64,000 nucleotides of DNA, taken from NCBI GenBank assembly GCA_021397845.1, contig CM038041.1, forward strand, positions 145,058,780 to 145,122,779. The letters are read 5' to 3'. The notes under the pieces were generated by a model. It did not search any database and was not told where the DNA came from. It was given only the letters and a program-made list of their open reading frames with translations. This DNA is from Areca catechu (Eukaryota; Streptophyta; Magnoliopsida; Arecales; Arecaceae). Shown one piece after another: positions 10,001-21,116 of the stretch. Both the position numbers and the translations under genes were made by a program. Within the stretch, counting starts at the first letter, position 1. Every line of letters starts with the position of its first letter.

Positions 10001-11936
10001 AGGTTTGAGCCAATTCGATCCGATCGAACCCGATTGACCTAATTAGGTCAAATTGGCTCACCTAATTGTCCAATTCGGATCACACATCGAATTGACTCAT
10101 GAAACTAAATCAATTGGTTCATGAAGACCTACAAGACAAGATTGACGTCTAGCAATGTGTCATGCCTACCCGAAAGATGAGAAATTTTGGTGGATTTACC
10201 AAAATACCCTTTAGTGGTGAGTTACCGGGCAATTCAGTCCTTCGATCTACTTGCACCCTGAATATGACAATGGATATGGATACTTGTCAAATCCAATTTC
10301 ATATTCTTTCCTTGCTCAATCTGATAATGATGATTCATTAATTAACCATTAGAAACTATTTCTAATGTTCATACTTTGATCAAAGATTTTTTGAATCTTC
10401 ATTTGATTGAAATCATCTGGATGCGCTTTCCTCTTTCTAGGGTTGATCGATTCCTTTTTGATCTACTCACAACCTCCATATGCAATCCACCATACCCAGT
10501 ATCATCCCATACATGACTTAGTGTCATGATTGAGTGTGAACCAAAGTATGGATTCATGCATACAAGGTACCATGGCAGTCTCAGGTCAAAGGATCACATG
10601 CACTACTCCTACTATGAGAACTATCTATTGACAAACAGATAAGGTTCCATTAGATGTTCTCAAGCTGGATCCATTCAGTGAACTAATTCTCTAATGAGCA
10701 CCCATATCCTAGTATTAGTGTCAAACACAAGTGATTGTGAGATCAGTCACCCTCTTCACCAAGCATACATAGGATGTGCTGGTCTTATCGGAAATATTGA
10801 TCCCCTACTCAATATCCCATCGACCAGGTATATTCTAGATTAGGGTTTTAAGGTTTTAGGTCTCACTGGTATGATCTCATCATAACCCTAGAACCATAGC
10901 CCTAATCTATGGGATTCATCATATCTTAATAAAATTAATAAGACACAGCGTATGATGAAAATAAAATGCCTTTATTAATTGATAATGTCAATACACTGGT
11001 TTGGGATACAAAACCAATATCCCATTGAAATACAACATTTTGATTGGCCTTTAGGGCATAATCCTTTCACCTATGACCCATCAAAGCAAGAAAGACAAGG
11101 GGCATGGACTCTTCCTTCACTCCCCTTGGTGTTTCATGCCATATGGCATTCGACATGGATAAAGGTGGCCATTTGATGGCTGATGGGTGGCCATGATGCA
11201 AGGATATTCGTGCAACAGAAATAAAAGGAAGCGACTCTTCATAAAGTTTTTTTTTATCCGAAGAGTCCTTCTGTTTTAATTCTCTTAAGTTTTGAATGAA
11301 GAGAAGTATTGTCTGGATAAGGGACACATTCTATTGGAAATGACATGTCTTATGGCATGGAAGGGATGTCTTAAAGCATCCCTCAGATTGCTATTTAAGG
11401 AGATGGGCGCCCGAGGAATGGCGTTCGGAGTTTTTATTCTGAAAAACATTTCTTTCCTGCATTCTCATTCTTTGTCCTAAAAGATCTCTAGTCAAATTAA
11501 GACAAGCCCTTAACTTTGGTTAGGAGAGTCCTATTTGAGTGATCTTACAGGCATTGGAAAGAGGAAGAAAGAGGAGGAAAGAAAGGTTGATAGGAGGAAT
11601 ATCAGTCCAAATAAGAGGAGTTTCTGCCTGAATTAAATTAGGCCTTAGAGGTCTAATTGAAGGAACCGGTTTTGAAGCGGTGCATTTGTCTTGATCAAAG
11701 CCCTGTGTGGATCACCGTTAAAGGGTGAACACTTGGGTGCCTGGCGAGTAGATCAGAAAGACCAGATTAAGGTTTCTACATTGAATTGGACTTTTGCGAT
11801 CGAGGTTGGTGTTTAAACCCTAATTTATATTTTTATGATTTATGTTCTTAATAAGGTGTTCTTGGGATTAAGGGTTAGGTTATGATTTCATAATATTTTG
11901 AAATCCATGCTTCCACCCTAGTAACCAAACCCATCA
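7073..11936 (+). mobile_element. Solo LTR (outer copy) of an unidentified LTR retrotransposon, interrupted by an inverted copy of itself
   Basis: It begins TGAAAGGATTATGCCC (7073) and ends AACCCATCA (11936), with TG...CA ends. The flanks are GATAT (7068-7072) and GATAC (11937-11941), a 5-bp target duplication with one mismatch. It lies inside the third ORF of element B, whose frame is interrupted here. After removing the inner copy (8621-11069) and its duplicated CCTAT, the LTR is about 2.4 kb. A TATA-like CTATTTAAGG near 11384 supports plus orientation. No primer site, polypurine tract or coding region is attached, so it is a solo LTR left by recombination. Which superfamily it belongs to is not visible. 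Confidence 0.8.
8621..11069 (-). mobile_element. Solo LTR (inner copy) of the same family, inserted in opposite orientation
   Basis: On the plus strand it starts TGTAAGGGTTTTCG (8621) and ends GGCATAATCCTTTCA (11069), flanked by perfect 5-bp duplications CCTAT (8616-8620 and 11070-11074). Its sequence is the reverse complement of the outer copy: 9960-11069 matches 7073-8200 and 8621-9150 matches 11560-11936, in opposite sense. Minus orientation is supported by a TATA-like CTATAAATAG near 9195. At about 2.45 kb it is close to full LTR length. Being nested, it is younger than the outer copy. The pair forms a large imperfect palindrome. Confidence 0.85.
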
Positions 11937-12082
11937 GATACTCTGTCTGTTGCTGGAGAACGAGGGGGTGCCACTCTCTCATGTTTAAACTACTGTCCTC
12001 TGTCACTTCAAGCCTTGGTTCTTCTTTCAGTAGAACCCTGACTCAATCTTTTCTTAGAGATTACTTGCTTGCGGGGTCCCAT

Positions 12083-12205
12083 GATCACCAAATAGAGGGA
12101 AAGACAAAGAAGTGTAAAGAATGAACTAGAAATGGCCAAAAAGGAAGAAGGAAATGACCAAAAGAGAAAAAAAGAGGTCGATGGGAGGAAAAGAATGAAG
12201 GCAAC
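12083..12205 (-). other. Pyrimidine-rich leader just upstream of the third ORF of element B
   Basis: On the minus strand this is a run of TTCTTTTCC/CCTTCTTCC tracts ending at the ATG of MGPRKQV. All four Copia elements have a pyrimidine-rich tract in this position. It is cut at its distal end by element A; the other part continues at 23537. Confidence 0.55.
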
Positions 12206-12535
12206 TGTTGACCCCATAAGTGATTTTGATGATAACCAAACATTGGAGCATGTACATTTATTTCTAACAACTCTTCAAGTGTTTTACAAGTTTTTGTAGG
12301 ATGAGTTAATTGTTCAAACTTTAACTCCTACACCTTTGTTTCTTGTTTGAGCTATGTAGTAATTTGTTTTTGTAAAAGAAGAACCCAATTAAAAAGCTAA
12401 GAAAAAATCATGTAAAAAGGGTTACTTCTGTGTGTGTGCGCCTTAAAATTATTTTGAGTTGATTTGCATGAAAAATGTAAGATAGTTGGTGAGAGTTTTC
12501 TTTGAGTTCAATTGTAAAAGTCCTGAAGAAAAATA

Positions 12536-13055
12536 CTCGAGCCGACCCAGCATGTTGAAGAGCCGACTCTACTTCATGACACGTAGTAAGGATTCTGGTA
12601 TGCAGCAATCTGAGCTGACTCAAAGGTAACTGAGCCGACTCCAATGAATCCAAGTTGGTTGGAATATGTTCGAGCTGACTCCTCTAGAGTCCAGTTTTCG
12701 AACATTTTTGAGAATAGCCAGGCGAGCCGACCCGAACCAGAAAGAGCCGACTCTACCAGACCTAATTCTGAAGACCTGAGAAAGCGAGCTGACCCGAATG
12801 CATCGAGCCGACTCTTCTAGAGTGATGATTTCAAAACCTGAGAAAAAGAGCCGACCAATGATCTAAAGAGTCGACTCCTCGAGTTCAAGTTTTTTCGAAG
12901 ATATAAGTTCGAGTCGACCCGAGCTATCAAGAGTTGATTCATCCAGAGTGAAGTTTTGTGCCCTGAAATAAAGAGCCGATTGCACTAAAGATTTGGTGAC
13001 TCATCCTATCGACTCGAAGGATCCGAGCTGACTCGAAGGAATCCAAGCCGACTCG
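12536..13055 (+). promoter_or_regulatory. Cluster of GAGCCGACTC-type repeats in the U3 part of LTR A
   Basis: More than ten copies of a degenerate palindrome-like motif (GAGCCGACTC, GAGCTGACTC, AGAGCCGACTCT) lie at irregular 20-45 bp spacing upstream of the presumed TATA box. Irregular spacing and position suggest a transcription-factor site cluster; binding is inferred. Confidence 0.6.
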
Positions 13056-13498
13056 AACATCGCTTTCAGGTATCCAATGGCTAGTTCCAGAATTTATTTT
13101 TGAATACCAAAAAGTTCTCCAATGGTCACAAACCACTTCCAACGATCTACAATGGCTAGAATTATTTTGAAGTGATGGAAGACCTTATATTTGAAGGATT
13201 TGAACTCCTTGAAGTAAGAGATTTTAAAAAAGTTCTTCAAAGTTTAGAGAGCTATATTGAATGTCCTACCTACCAAAAAGAAAGAGAGCACAAGAGCATT
13301 CAAGCAAGCTTTCAAGTCTTCACCAATCTGATCTGAAGCTTAAAGCATTTTTAGAAGAATCCATTGAAGCAATTAAAGCTCATTCAATTGTAAGTCAAGT
13401 GGACTTCTATCAAGCTGCACCAACAACTATCCGACAAATTGAGTTTGTTATTTATTGTTGCATTTATTTCAATTCTTTCTCTGAATTGTTGTTAGGTT

Positions 13499-13670
13499 CT
13501 TGGTGAGTCTTGATAAAAACCAAGTGTTGGGTTCTTGGTGATCCTGGTAAAATCAAGTTAGGTTTCTTTGGTGAGCTTATTCAAAACCAAAGGATATTGG
13601 GTTTTGTTTGATGATCCCGTTAAAACCAAAGTGTAGAGGTTTTGGATTGTGATCCTATAAAATAATCCAA
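13499..13670 (+). repeat. Tandem hairpin array in the transcribed leader of LTR A (5 units)
   Basis: The units are CTTGGT/ACCAAG (13499-13524), CTTGGT/TCAAG (13534-13557), CTTTGGT/ACCAAAG (13566-13592), an imperfect TTTG/CAAA unit (13602-13631) and TTGGATT/AATCCAA (13642-13670). Loop sides read GAGTC, GATCC or GAGCT. Stem sequence changes while pairing is kept. In the 3' LTR copy, unit 1 keeps pairing through a G-U wobble. Confidence 0.7.
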
Positions 13671-13920
13671 CTATATTCAGGTATGAATATAGTGGAAATC
13701 ATAAGTAGTATCTTGGATAGTGGATGTAGGAGCTGGGTTGCTCCGAACCACTATAAACTTTGTGTGTTTGTATTATGATTCTGATTTTCTTTAGCTTTTG
13801 CATTTAATTTTTAATCACAACACACAATACTTTGAAAAGGAATTTTAATTGCACATTATCTACTTTAAATTTTTAAATTCTTAATTCACCCCCCTCTTGG
13901 GTAGCCACCTGGGCAACAAC

Positions 13921-13932
13921 TGGTATCAAAAC
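13921..13932 (+). other. Primer binding site of element A
   Basis: TGGTATCAAAAC lies two bases after the LTR end. It matches the tRNA-Met-type primer site TGGTATCAGAGC with two changes. Confidence 0.8.
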
Positions 13933-13963
13933 AATGTCTCTGAATATATAAGAGTAAATATCG

Positions 13964-15840
13964 ATGGCTCATCCAATGAGTATGTCCTTGGCGAAAGGCC
14001 AATCAACCAATAAACCTTTACTCTTCACTGGCACAAATTATGCATACTGGAAAGCTAGAATGAAAATTTATGTTCAAGCAGTTGATTTTCAGTTGTGGAA
14101 GATCATTCTAAAGGGTCCTTACAACCCCATGATTAAAGTTAATGGAGTGGACGTTCCAAAACCTAAAGAGAATTGGGACGAACATGACATGAAGATGGGT
14201 GAGTTAAATGCCAAAGCAATGAATCTTTTATACTGTGCTTTGGATAGTAATGAGTTTAATCGAATTTCTATTTGCTCCTCGGTGAAAGAAATTTGGGATA
14301 AACTCAAAGTAACCCATGAAGGAACTTCTCAAGTGAAGTCTTTTAAAATTAATCTTCCTGTGCATAGTTACGAATTATTCAAAATGAAACCTAATAAAAC
14401 AATCTCTGCCATGTTTTCATATTTCACTGATATTATTAATGGCTTAAAAAGTCTTGGCAGGATATACACTAATGCAGATATAGTACAGAAGATTCTGAGA
14501 TCTCTTCCGGACAATTGAGATCCGAAAGTGATAGCCATCCAGGAAGCAAAAGATTTGAACACCTTATTGATGGATGAACTACTAGGATCTCTTATCACAC
14601 ATGAACTGACCATGCAGCACAGAACTGAAGATGATCAAAAGAAAAAGAAATCTATTACCTTCAAAGCTGCTATGGATTCTAGAAAGGATGAAGAATCGGA
14701 AGAAGAATGCTCCTCTACTGAAAGCGACATGGAAGATGAAGATGTTGCCATGGTCATTAGGAAATTCAGAAGGTTCTTGGGAAGAAGAAAAGGAAGACAC
14801 TTTAGAAAATCTCACAAAAATAAAGAGTTTAGTAAGGAGAAGGACAAGGAAAAGGAAAAAGAGAAAGAAGTGCCCACCTACTATGAATGAAAAAAGTAGG
14901 GCACATCCGACCAGATTGTCCATTATTGAAGAAGGGTTTTAAGAAAAAGAAAAAGAAAGCTATGATAGCAACGTGGAGGATAGCGAAGCATCCTCATCTG
15001 CTGCAGAAGAAGAGATCATAAAATCTGCAAACTTATGTCTGATGGGTCTTGAAAATGAGGTATCATCCCTTGAGCTTCAAACTAAATTTACATATGATGA
15101 ATTGAATTCCGCATTTCATGATTTACTTATTGAATTCAAGAAAGCTGGGGTTAAAATTAAATCCTTGAAGAAACAAAATGATGCTTTATTAAAAGACAAG
15201 GATGAGATATCTGAAAAGAATAACATTTTGCAAAAAAAATTGAATATCTTTTCTGATAATGTTATTACTTTAAAAAATGAGAAAAATGCTTTGAATGAGA
15301 CAAACAAAGTTTTAATTGCCGAAAATGGTGATTTGAAAAAAGAGGTTGAAAAGCTTAAGCCTTTAGTAGAAAAGCTTACTTTGAGTTCTAACAAGCTTGA
15401 GCTAATTTTGAAAGAATAAAAAGATTCAAAAAATAAAGCTGGAATTGGATTTAATGCTTTAAATGCCAAAGAGATTTCAGCAGCAAAATTTGTATCTTCA
15501 AAAGCTTCAGCTTCAAATGCAAAATTTCAAAAAGCTTTTCTATCGAAATCTTTTTCAAATGGCTTGAAGTATGTTCCAAAAGATTCCATTCAAAAATCTT
15601 TCAAACCAAATATTTCTGTTTCTGCATCTTTTAAAGCTTCAAAGAATGCATCATTTAAAAATGATAAAATTATTTATTATGCATGTCATAGATTTGGACA
15701 TAAATCATATCAATGCAATTCTTTGAAAAATTCTATGATTAGTGCATTGAGATATATAACTGTTTAGGTTCCAAAAGGAACCAATTTTGCTAACCCGAAA
15801 GGACCCAAGTTAGCTTGGGTACCTAAAATCACTCCTTGAC
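13964..15840 (+). pseudogene. gag: gag of element A (Copia capsid/nucleocapsid)
   Basis: It starts MAHPMSMSLAKGQ and continues with the capsid hallmarks LFTGTNYAYWKARM, LWKIILKGP, AKAMNLLYCALD and EIWDKLKVTHEGT. A TGA at 14516-14518 interrupts it and the same frame resumes (AIQEAKDLNTLL). A Lys/Glu-rich segment follows, then a zinc knuckle region that is broken: a stop and a frameshift near 14888-14970 remove the first two cysteines before GHIRPDCP. Downstream is a Leu/Lys-rich coiled coil (14973-15419) and a second knuckle-like YYACHRFGHKSYQC with its first Cys replaced by Tyr. The C-terminal part ends near VPKITP at 15840. Gag normally assembles the virus-like particle in the cytoplasm; this copy cannot. 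Confidence 0.85.
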
Positions 15841-18800
15841 TATTTTACAGGACTATCTTGTAGCTTATAAATTAAAAAAAAGATGGTATCTTGACAGCGG
15901 CTCCTCAAGGCATATGATGGGTGATAAAGATCAGTTCATCACCCTACAAATGAAAGAAGGAGGATTAGTTACTTTTGGAGATAATGACAAGGGGAGAATA
16001 ATCAGAATCGGTAAGATCAAAATAATTTCCTGTACTTTTATTGAAGATGTGTTGCTAGTAGATAAATTGAAGCATAATTTACTGAGAATTAGTCAATTAT
16101 ATGATAAAGGCTTCAAGGTTATCTTTGAATCATCTATGTGTATAGAACTAACTCTTTTGACTCTAGCAACAAATTCATTGGTCATAGACTTGGAAACATC
16201 TATGTCGAAGATCTAAATGACCTAGCCTGACTAGTAGTTCTAGTCTAGTAACAATGAATGCTAAAACTAAGGAGTCATGTTTATTATGGCATAGATGATT
16301 AGGTCATGCTAGTATACATACGATTGCCAAATTAATCTCAAAGAATCTAGTTAGAGGTTTGCCATATTTTAAAGTTGATCTTGATTATATATGTGATGCT
16401 TGTCAATTAGGTAAACAAACTAGGGGGAGTTTAAAATCAAAAAATATTATTTCAACAACTAGATTCCTTGAGCTACTTCACATGAACTTATTTGGACCAA
16501 CTAGGACCACAAGCCTAGAAGGTATGAAATATGGCCTTGTGATTGTAGATGACTTTTCTAGATTCACGTGGATATTATTTATTGCATATAAAGATGAGAC
16601 TTTTGATATATTTTGAAAATTTCATAAGAAAGTTTCAAATGAGAAAAACTTTTCTGTTATCTCTATAAGAAGTGATCATGGAACTAAATTTCAAAATCAA
16701 TTTTTTGATGAATATTGTACTAAGCACGACATTGATCACAACTTCTCTGCTCCTAGAATACCACAACAAAATAGTGTTGTAGAGAGAAAGAATAGGACTT
16801 TGGAAGAAATGGCCCGAACCATGTTGTATGAATGTAATCTTTTGAGGTACTTTTAGGCAGAAGCAGTGAACACTGCCTATTACATATTAAACCGAGTTTT
16901 AATAAGACCAATTTTGAAGAAAATTTCCTATGAGCTTTGGAATGAAAGAAAATTGAATATTAACTATTTTCATATTTTTGGATTAAATGCCTTGTGTTGA
17001 ACAATGGTAAAGATAACCTAGGAAAGTTTGATGCAAAATCTGATGAATCTATATTCCTTGGTTATTCACTACATAGCAAAGCATATAGAGTGTTTAATAA
17101 AAGGACTCTTACTATAGAAGAGTTAATTCATGTTATTTTTGATGAAGCTAACCCCTCACCATCTAGAAAAGATGAGTATATAGATAATGATGCAGGTACA
17201 CTACAAAAGGAAATAGAAGATCTAAGCATTCAAGAGAAGCCAATGCAAAATGGAAATGAAGTGGTAAACAAGGATCATACTGATTTACCAAAGGAATGGA
17301 GGTATGTAACTTCACATACTAAAGATTTAATTATTGGTGATCCTTCTCATGGTGTTAGGACTAGGTCAGCACATAGAGATGCACATGGCTACCAAGCCTT
17401 TGTCTCACAAATTGAACCACATAGTTTAGAAGAGGCTGAAACCGATCATAACTGGATGATGACCATGCATGATGAATTAAACTAGTTTGAAAAAAATAAT
17501 GTTTGGACACTAGTTAGTAAACCTACAGACCACCCAATCATAGGAACCAAATGGGTTTATATGAACAAAGCAAGGTTGGTAGCAAAAGAGTACAATCAAG
17601 AGGAGGGCATTGATTTTGATGAAACATATGCTTCCATAGCAAGACTAGAAGCCATTAGATTACTTCTTGCATTTGCTTGCTATATGAACTTTAAACATTT
17701 TTAAATGGATGTCAAAAGTGCTTTTCTAAATGAATTTATTTTTGAACAAGTTTTTGTAGAATAGTCACCAGGTTTTGAAAATCATGCTTTTCCAAATCAT
17801 GTGTTTAAATTAATCAAAGCTTTATATGATTTGAAACAAGCACCTCGGGCCTGGTATGACAGACTAAGTAAATTTTTACTTGAAAATGATTTCAAAAGAT
17901 GAAATGTTGACAAAACTCTTTTTATTAAAAACAAAGAGAATGATATGCTAGTTGTACAAATCTATGTTGATGACATTATATTTGGTGCAACTAATAAAAT
18001 CTTTGTGGAGATTTTGCTGAGTTGATGCAGGGTGAGTTTGAAATGAGCCTTATGGGTGAACTCAACTACTTCCTTGGGCTACAAGTCAAACAAATGAAGG
18101 AATCTTTATAAGCCAAGCCAAGTATATCAAAAAGATAATCAAAAGATTTGGCATGGAAACAAGCAAAGAGGCTAGCACACCCATGAGCATTACCTGCAGG
18201 CTAGACAAAGATGAAAGTGGATCCAATGTTGACCAAAAGCTATATAGAGATATGATCGGATCCCTACTGTATCTTACAGCCAATAGACCTGATATATTGT
18301 ATAGTATATGTGTATGTGCTAGATTTCAATATAATCATAAAGAAAAACATATGTTTGCTATTAAAAGAATTTTCAAATATTTGAAAGGTACAAGTAATTT
18401 AGGTCTTTGGTATTCTAAAGAATCATCTTTGAATTTAATCGATTTTTCTGATGCTGATTATGCTGGTTGCAAAATTGATAGAAAAAGCACTAGTGGTACA
18501 TGTCAATTTCTAGAGTTGAATTTAATTTCATGGCACTGTAAGAAGCAAAATTCCGTAGCATTGTCCATTGCTGAGGCAGAGTACATTGCTGCTGGTAGTT
18601 GTTGTGCTCAAGTATTATGAATTAAACAACAACTAGAAGACTTTGGTGTTACACAATCTAAAATTCCAATCAAATATGATAACACAAGTGCTATTAATTT
18701 GACAAAAAATCATGTTCAGCATTCACAAACTAAATATATTAAAATTAGACACCATTTTATAAGAGATCATGTATTGAATAATGATATTGTACTTGAATTC

Positions 18801-18902
18801 ATGCCAACCGAAAACCAACTTGCTGATATTTTTACCAAACCTTTGAATTTTAATATATTTGCAATGATTAGAAGTGAACTAGAATTATGTGACCCAATCT
18901 AG
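15841..18902 (+). pseudogene. pol: pol of element A: protease, integrase, reverse transcriptase, RNase H
   Basis: The protease active site is RWYLDSGSSRHM (from about 15881). The integrase zinc region WHR*LGHAS...CDACQLGKQT has a TGA after the Arg. The core reads LLHMNLFGPT, where the first catalytic Asp is Asn (AAC, 16485-16487), then SDHGTKFQN and ERKNRTLEEMAR. The reverse transcriptase has GTKWVY followed by an internal loss before NKARLVAK, then VKSAFLN, LKQAPRAWYDRL and an intact YVDD (17963-17974). RNase H shows DADYAGCKIDRKSTSGT, NSVALSIAEAEYIAA and LADIFTKPL, ending CDPI at 18902. At least seven stops and several frameshifts are present. These enzymes would copy RNA to DNA and insert it; this copy is inactive. 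Confidence 0.9.
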
Positions 18903-19205
18903 AATCACTCCCGTAATCTTAAGGACAAATTATCTAAGTGACCTCTTAATCCCAAATATTGTGATTAAAAGAGCTTTGATTGAAATCCAAAAATCACTTT
19001 TTGTGCTCCCTCTGCTTGAGCCGACTCGAGCAGATGACTTATTGGTCGAGCCAGCTCGGATTTCCAGCCATCTCTTTCTAGTTCGAGCCATAGGGTTTTT
19101 TCTTTCCCATTTCTATTCCTAAACCCTACTCTCCTTCCCTCCAAGAAAATTTCCAAATACTTCCTACTTCCAAAAATCTCTTCGAAACTCAATTATACTT
19201 CTGCA
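18903..19205 (+). promoter_or_regulatory. Spacer between pol and third ORF of element A, with LTR-type motifs
   Basis: It contains GAGCCGACTCGAG (19019-19031) and GAGCCAGCTCGG (19052-19063), the same motif family as the LTR cluster of this element. A pyrimidine-rich tract (19090-19160) runs towards the ATG at 19206. It could be an internal promoter or the 5' UTR/splice acceptor region of a separate third-ORF mRNA. Confidence 0.5.
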
Positions 19206-21116
19206 ATGGCACCAAAGAGGGTAGTTGGAAAGAAATCAAGAGAGGACAGTAGCTACTCTGCAAGAAAGGAGAACCAAGTTTCAAGAAGACAGTGCTTCCC
19301 AAATTCCATCACAGTTAGAGGAAGAGCCAAGCCCAATTTCTCCTTGCCACCAGATTTCCTTAGGTATGAGACCTATTACCACTGGAAGAAGGATTTTATT
19401 TGAATACTTAAAGGAAATAGGTTTTGTCATTAGAGATTTCATTGAGAATCAAGGGTGGAGAAACATGTGCTTCTTGGATATCAAAACCTACCCAAACCTA
19501 GTCAGAACCTTCTATGAAAATTTGAGGTTTGGAGAGAACTTTATTGAATCATCTGTTAAGGGAAAAAGAATTATCATTTATGCTGAAATTCTTGGAAATG
19601 TGTTGGAAATGCCATTTGAGGGCACTGAGTACTTAGTCCTAAAAGATAGAACTAAAGCTTTGCAGACAGTACTAGAAAGGACTGAAGTAGATGAAATAGG
19701 AATTCTCAAAGCCAGCACTTTATCAATTGAAATGAGAGTTCTTCACAGTTTTATCAGTAGAATATTTTTACCCAAAACTGGCTGCTTCGATTGGGTAAGT
19801 GAAAGGGATCTTTGCTTGGGTAAGTGAAAGGGATCTTTGCTTCATGGAGCTTCTAATTAATGGTGACAAGATTAACCTGCTAGCTTTCATGATTTGTCAA
19901 ATGAAAGAGGCAGTGAGAAACGTTAAAGCTTGTCTACCTTATGGTATGGTCCTCTCACTTTTCTTTCAAAATGCAGATATAGATTTGACAGGAGAGGATA
20001 ACAAAACCCTCTTACATACTGATACCTATACAACCAAAACACTTCAAAGAATGGGTTATTTATTATCCGATGGAACTTGAAAAAAGAAGTCAGATACTCC
20101 AATAGTTGAAGAAATAAAGGAATTACAAGAGCAAGCTGAAATGGAGACCGGTGAAGGAACTTCAATGCATATTCCACAATCACAGCCACAGCTAGGGTCT
20201 CCAGTCCAGATAGACTTTGATGCATCATTTCTAGATGTCCTAGTGCCTGATATGCCACCAAGCACACCTATCTACACACAGGCCACCACTGATGCTCCGG
20301 TTCACAGTCATGCCACCACTACTCATGTTGTGGACACCACAATGTTACAAAATTTTATTGCACAACAGTTAGACAATGTGACTGAAACCATTAATTCCTC
20401 AATGTCTACTATGTTTGGAGAACTACACAAATCAGTTGATGAGAGACTAAATCAGTTTGGAGAATAGATAGATAATCTGAAAAGCATAATTGACAAACCT
20501 TGAAACCTCCATGTTTATAGTGCATGCAATTGATACAAATATGCAATCAATTTTACAGCTGATTACTTCAAGTTCTGAAAAGATTGAGAAATCTGTTACA
20601 CAAGTACTTGAAGCTTACAGAGTTGAGATGGATAACTTAAGATTAAGAATGGGATTAGTAGAAGCAGGTAAAAGAATGGAAGAAGATTACACTAGAGGCA
20701 TTGGAATAATTAGAAGTGAGTTTGGAAGATTGAGAGGCTCGGCAGAAGCATTTGCTAATGTACAAGCCACAGAAATCCTTACATTGCAAAGGGAAGTTGC
20801 ACAAATAAAAGAATCAATGAAAGATTTAGCTGCTTCCAGAAGCACAAAAAAAATAGAAGCCAAATTGAAATTCGTCACTAGCTTCTTATGGAAAATGATG
20901 ACTAAAATTGAAGATATCCAAGCTGCTCAAAGTGCTCCTCCCTCTTCTAGACCTTTTCCTAGTCAATCTGCTCATCCAAGACAACCTGCTCCACACTTTA
21001 GGCCACAAGGATCCCATAATATCCCATAATTTGTTGACTCAATTGCTTCTCTGCCACTTGGCATTCAAATTCCTGGTCAACCTCCACATCCCAAAATAGA
21101 TATTGATAGTGACTGA
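19206..21116 (+). pseudogene. Third ORF of element A, conserved domain plus coiled coil, frameshifted
   Basis: It starts MAPKRVVGKKSRED (basic N-terminus). After a frameshift near 19300 the conserved domain reads LKEIGFVIRDFIENQGW, EIGILKASTLSIEMRVLHSFI and CFDWVSERDL. A 25-bp tandem duplication (19791-19815 and 19816-19840) then shifts the frame. The domain continues LLINGDKINLLAFMI, ACLPYGMVLSLFFQ and TLQRMGYLLSDGT. A Pro/Thr/Gln-rich linker (about 20150-20340) and a long coiled coil (about 20360-20910) follow. The tail is Pro-rich and, after a TAA at 21027, ends in an acidic IDIDSD tip at 21116. No signal peptide or membrane segment is seen, so it is unlike a classical envelope protein. 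The normal length would be about 620 residues. Function unknown. Confidence 0.75.

Larger units (their letters stand above)
5521..12082 (-). pseudogene. Third ORF of element B, split by inserted solo LTRs
   Basis: The frame starts MGPRKQV at 12082, is broken at 11937 by the insertion of 7073-11936, and resumes at 7072. The conserved domain includes VEMRFLHHF, FDFITEREL and LPYGMGLTHLF, matching the third ORFs of A, D and F. The C-terminal part (about 6000-5521) is in one open frame. It has a Pro stretch, an Asp/Gly-rich acidic stretch (about 5970-5820), a Thr/Pro-rich stretch and a tip reading PSDEEY, ending at a TAG at 5521-5523. At least one frameshift (near 6120) and stops (for example near 6050) occur. 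Removing the insertion leaves about 560 codons. The function is unknown. The domain resembles what databases loosely label a putative plant transposon protein, and that resemblance is from memory. Confidence 0.7.
12206..13918 (+). repeat. 5' LTR of element A
   Basis: TGTTGACCCCATAAG to CCTGGGCAACA. It contains a cluster of GAGCCGACTC-type motifs (12536-13055), a weak TATA-like TTATATTTG at 13185 (the 3' LTR has the better TATATTTAAAGG) and five tandem hairpins (13499-13670). Confidence 0.9.

Noticed and set aside
7073..11936. Long inverted repeat read as a Mutator-like element with long terminal inverted repeats
   Set aside because: The ends of the 4.9-kb unit are not inverted copies of each other. 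The inner unit has its own TG...CA ends and a 5-bp duplication, so two nested solo LTRs explain everything, whereas Mutator elements make 8-9 bp duplications.
14582..14923. Phe/Leu-rich minus-strand frame opposite gag as a membrane protein
   Set aside because: It is the antisense shadow of the Lys/Glu-rich part of gag; the same shadow appears opposite other gag genes here (for example 63550-63750).
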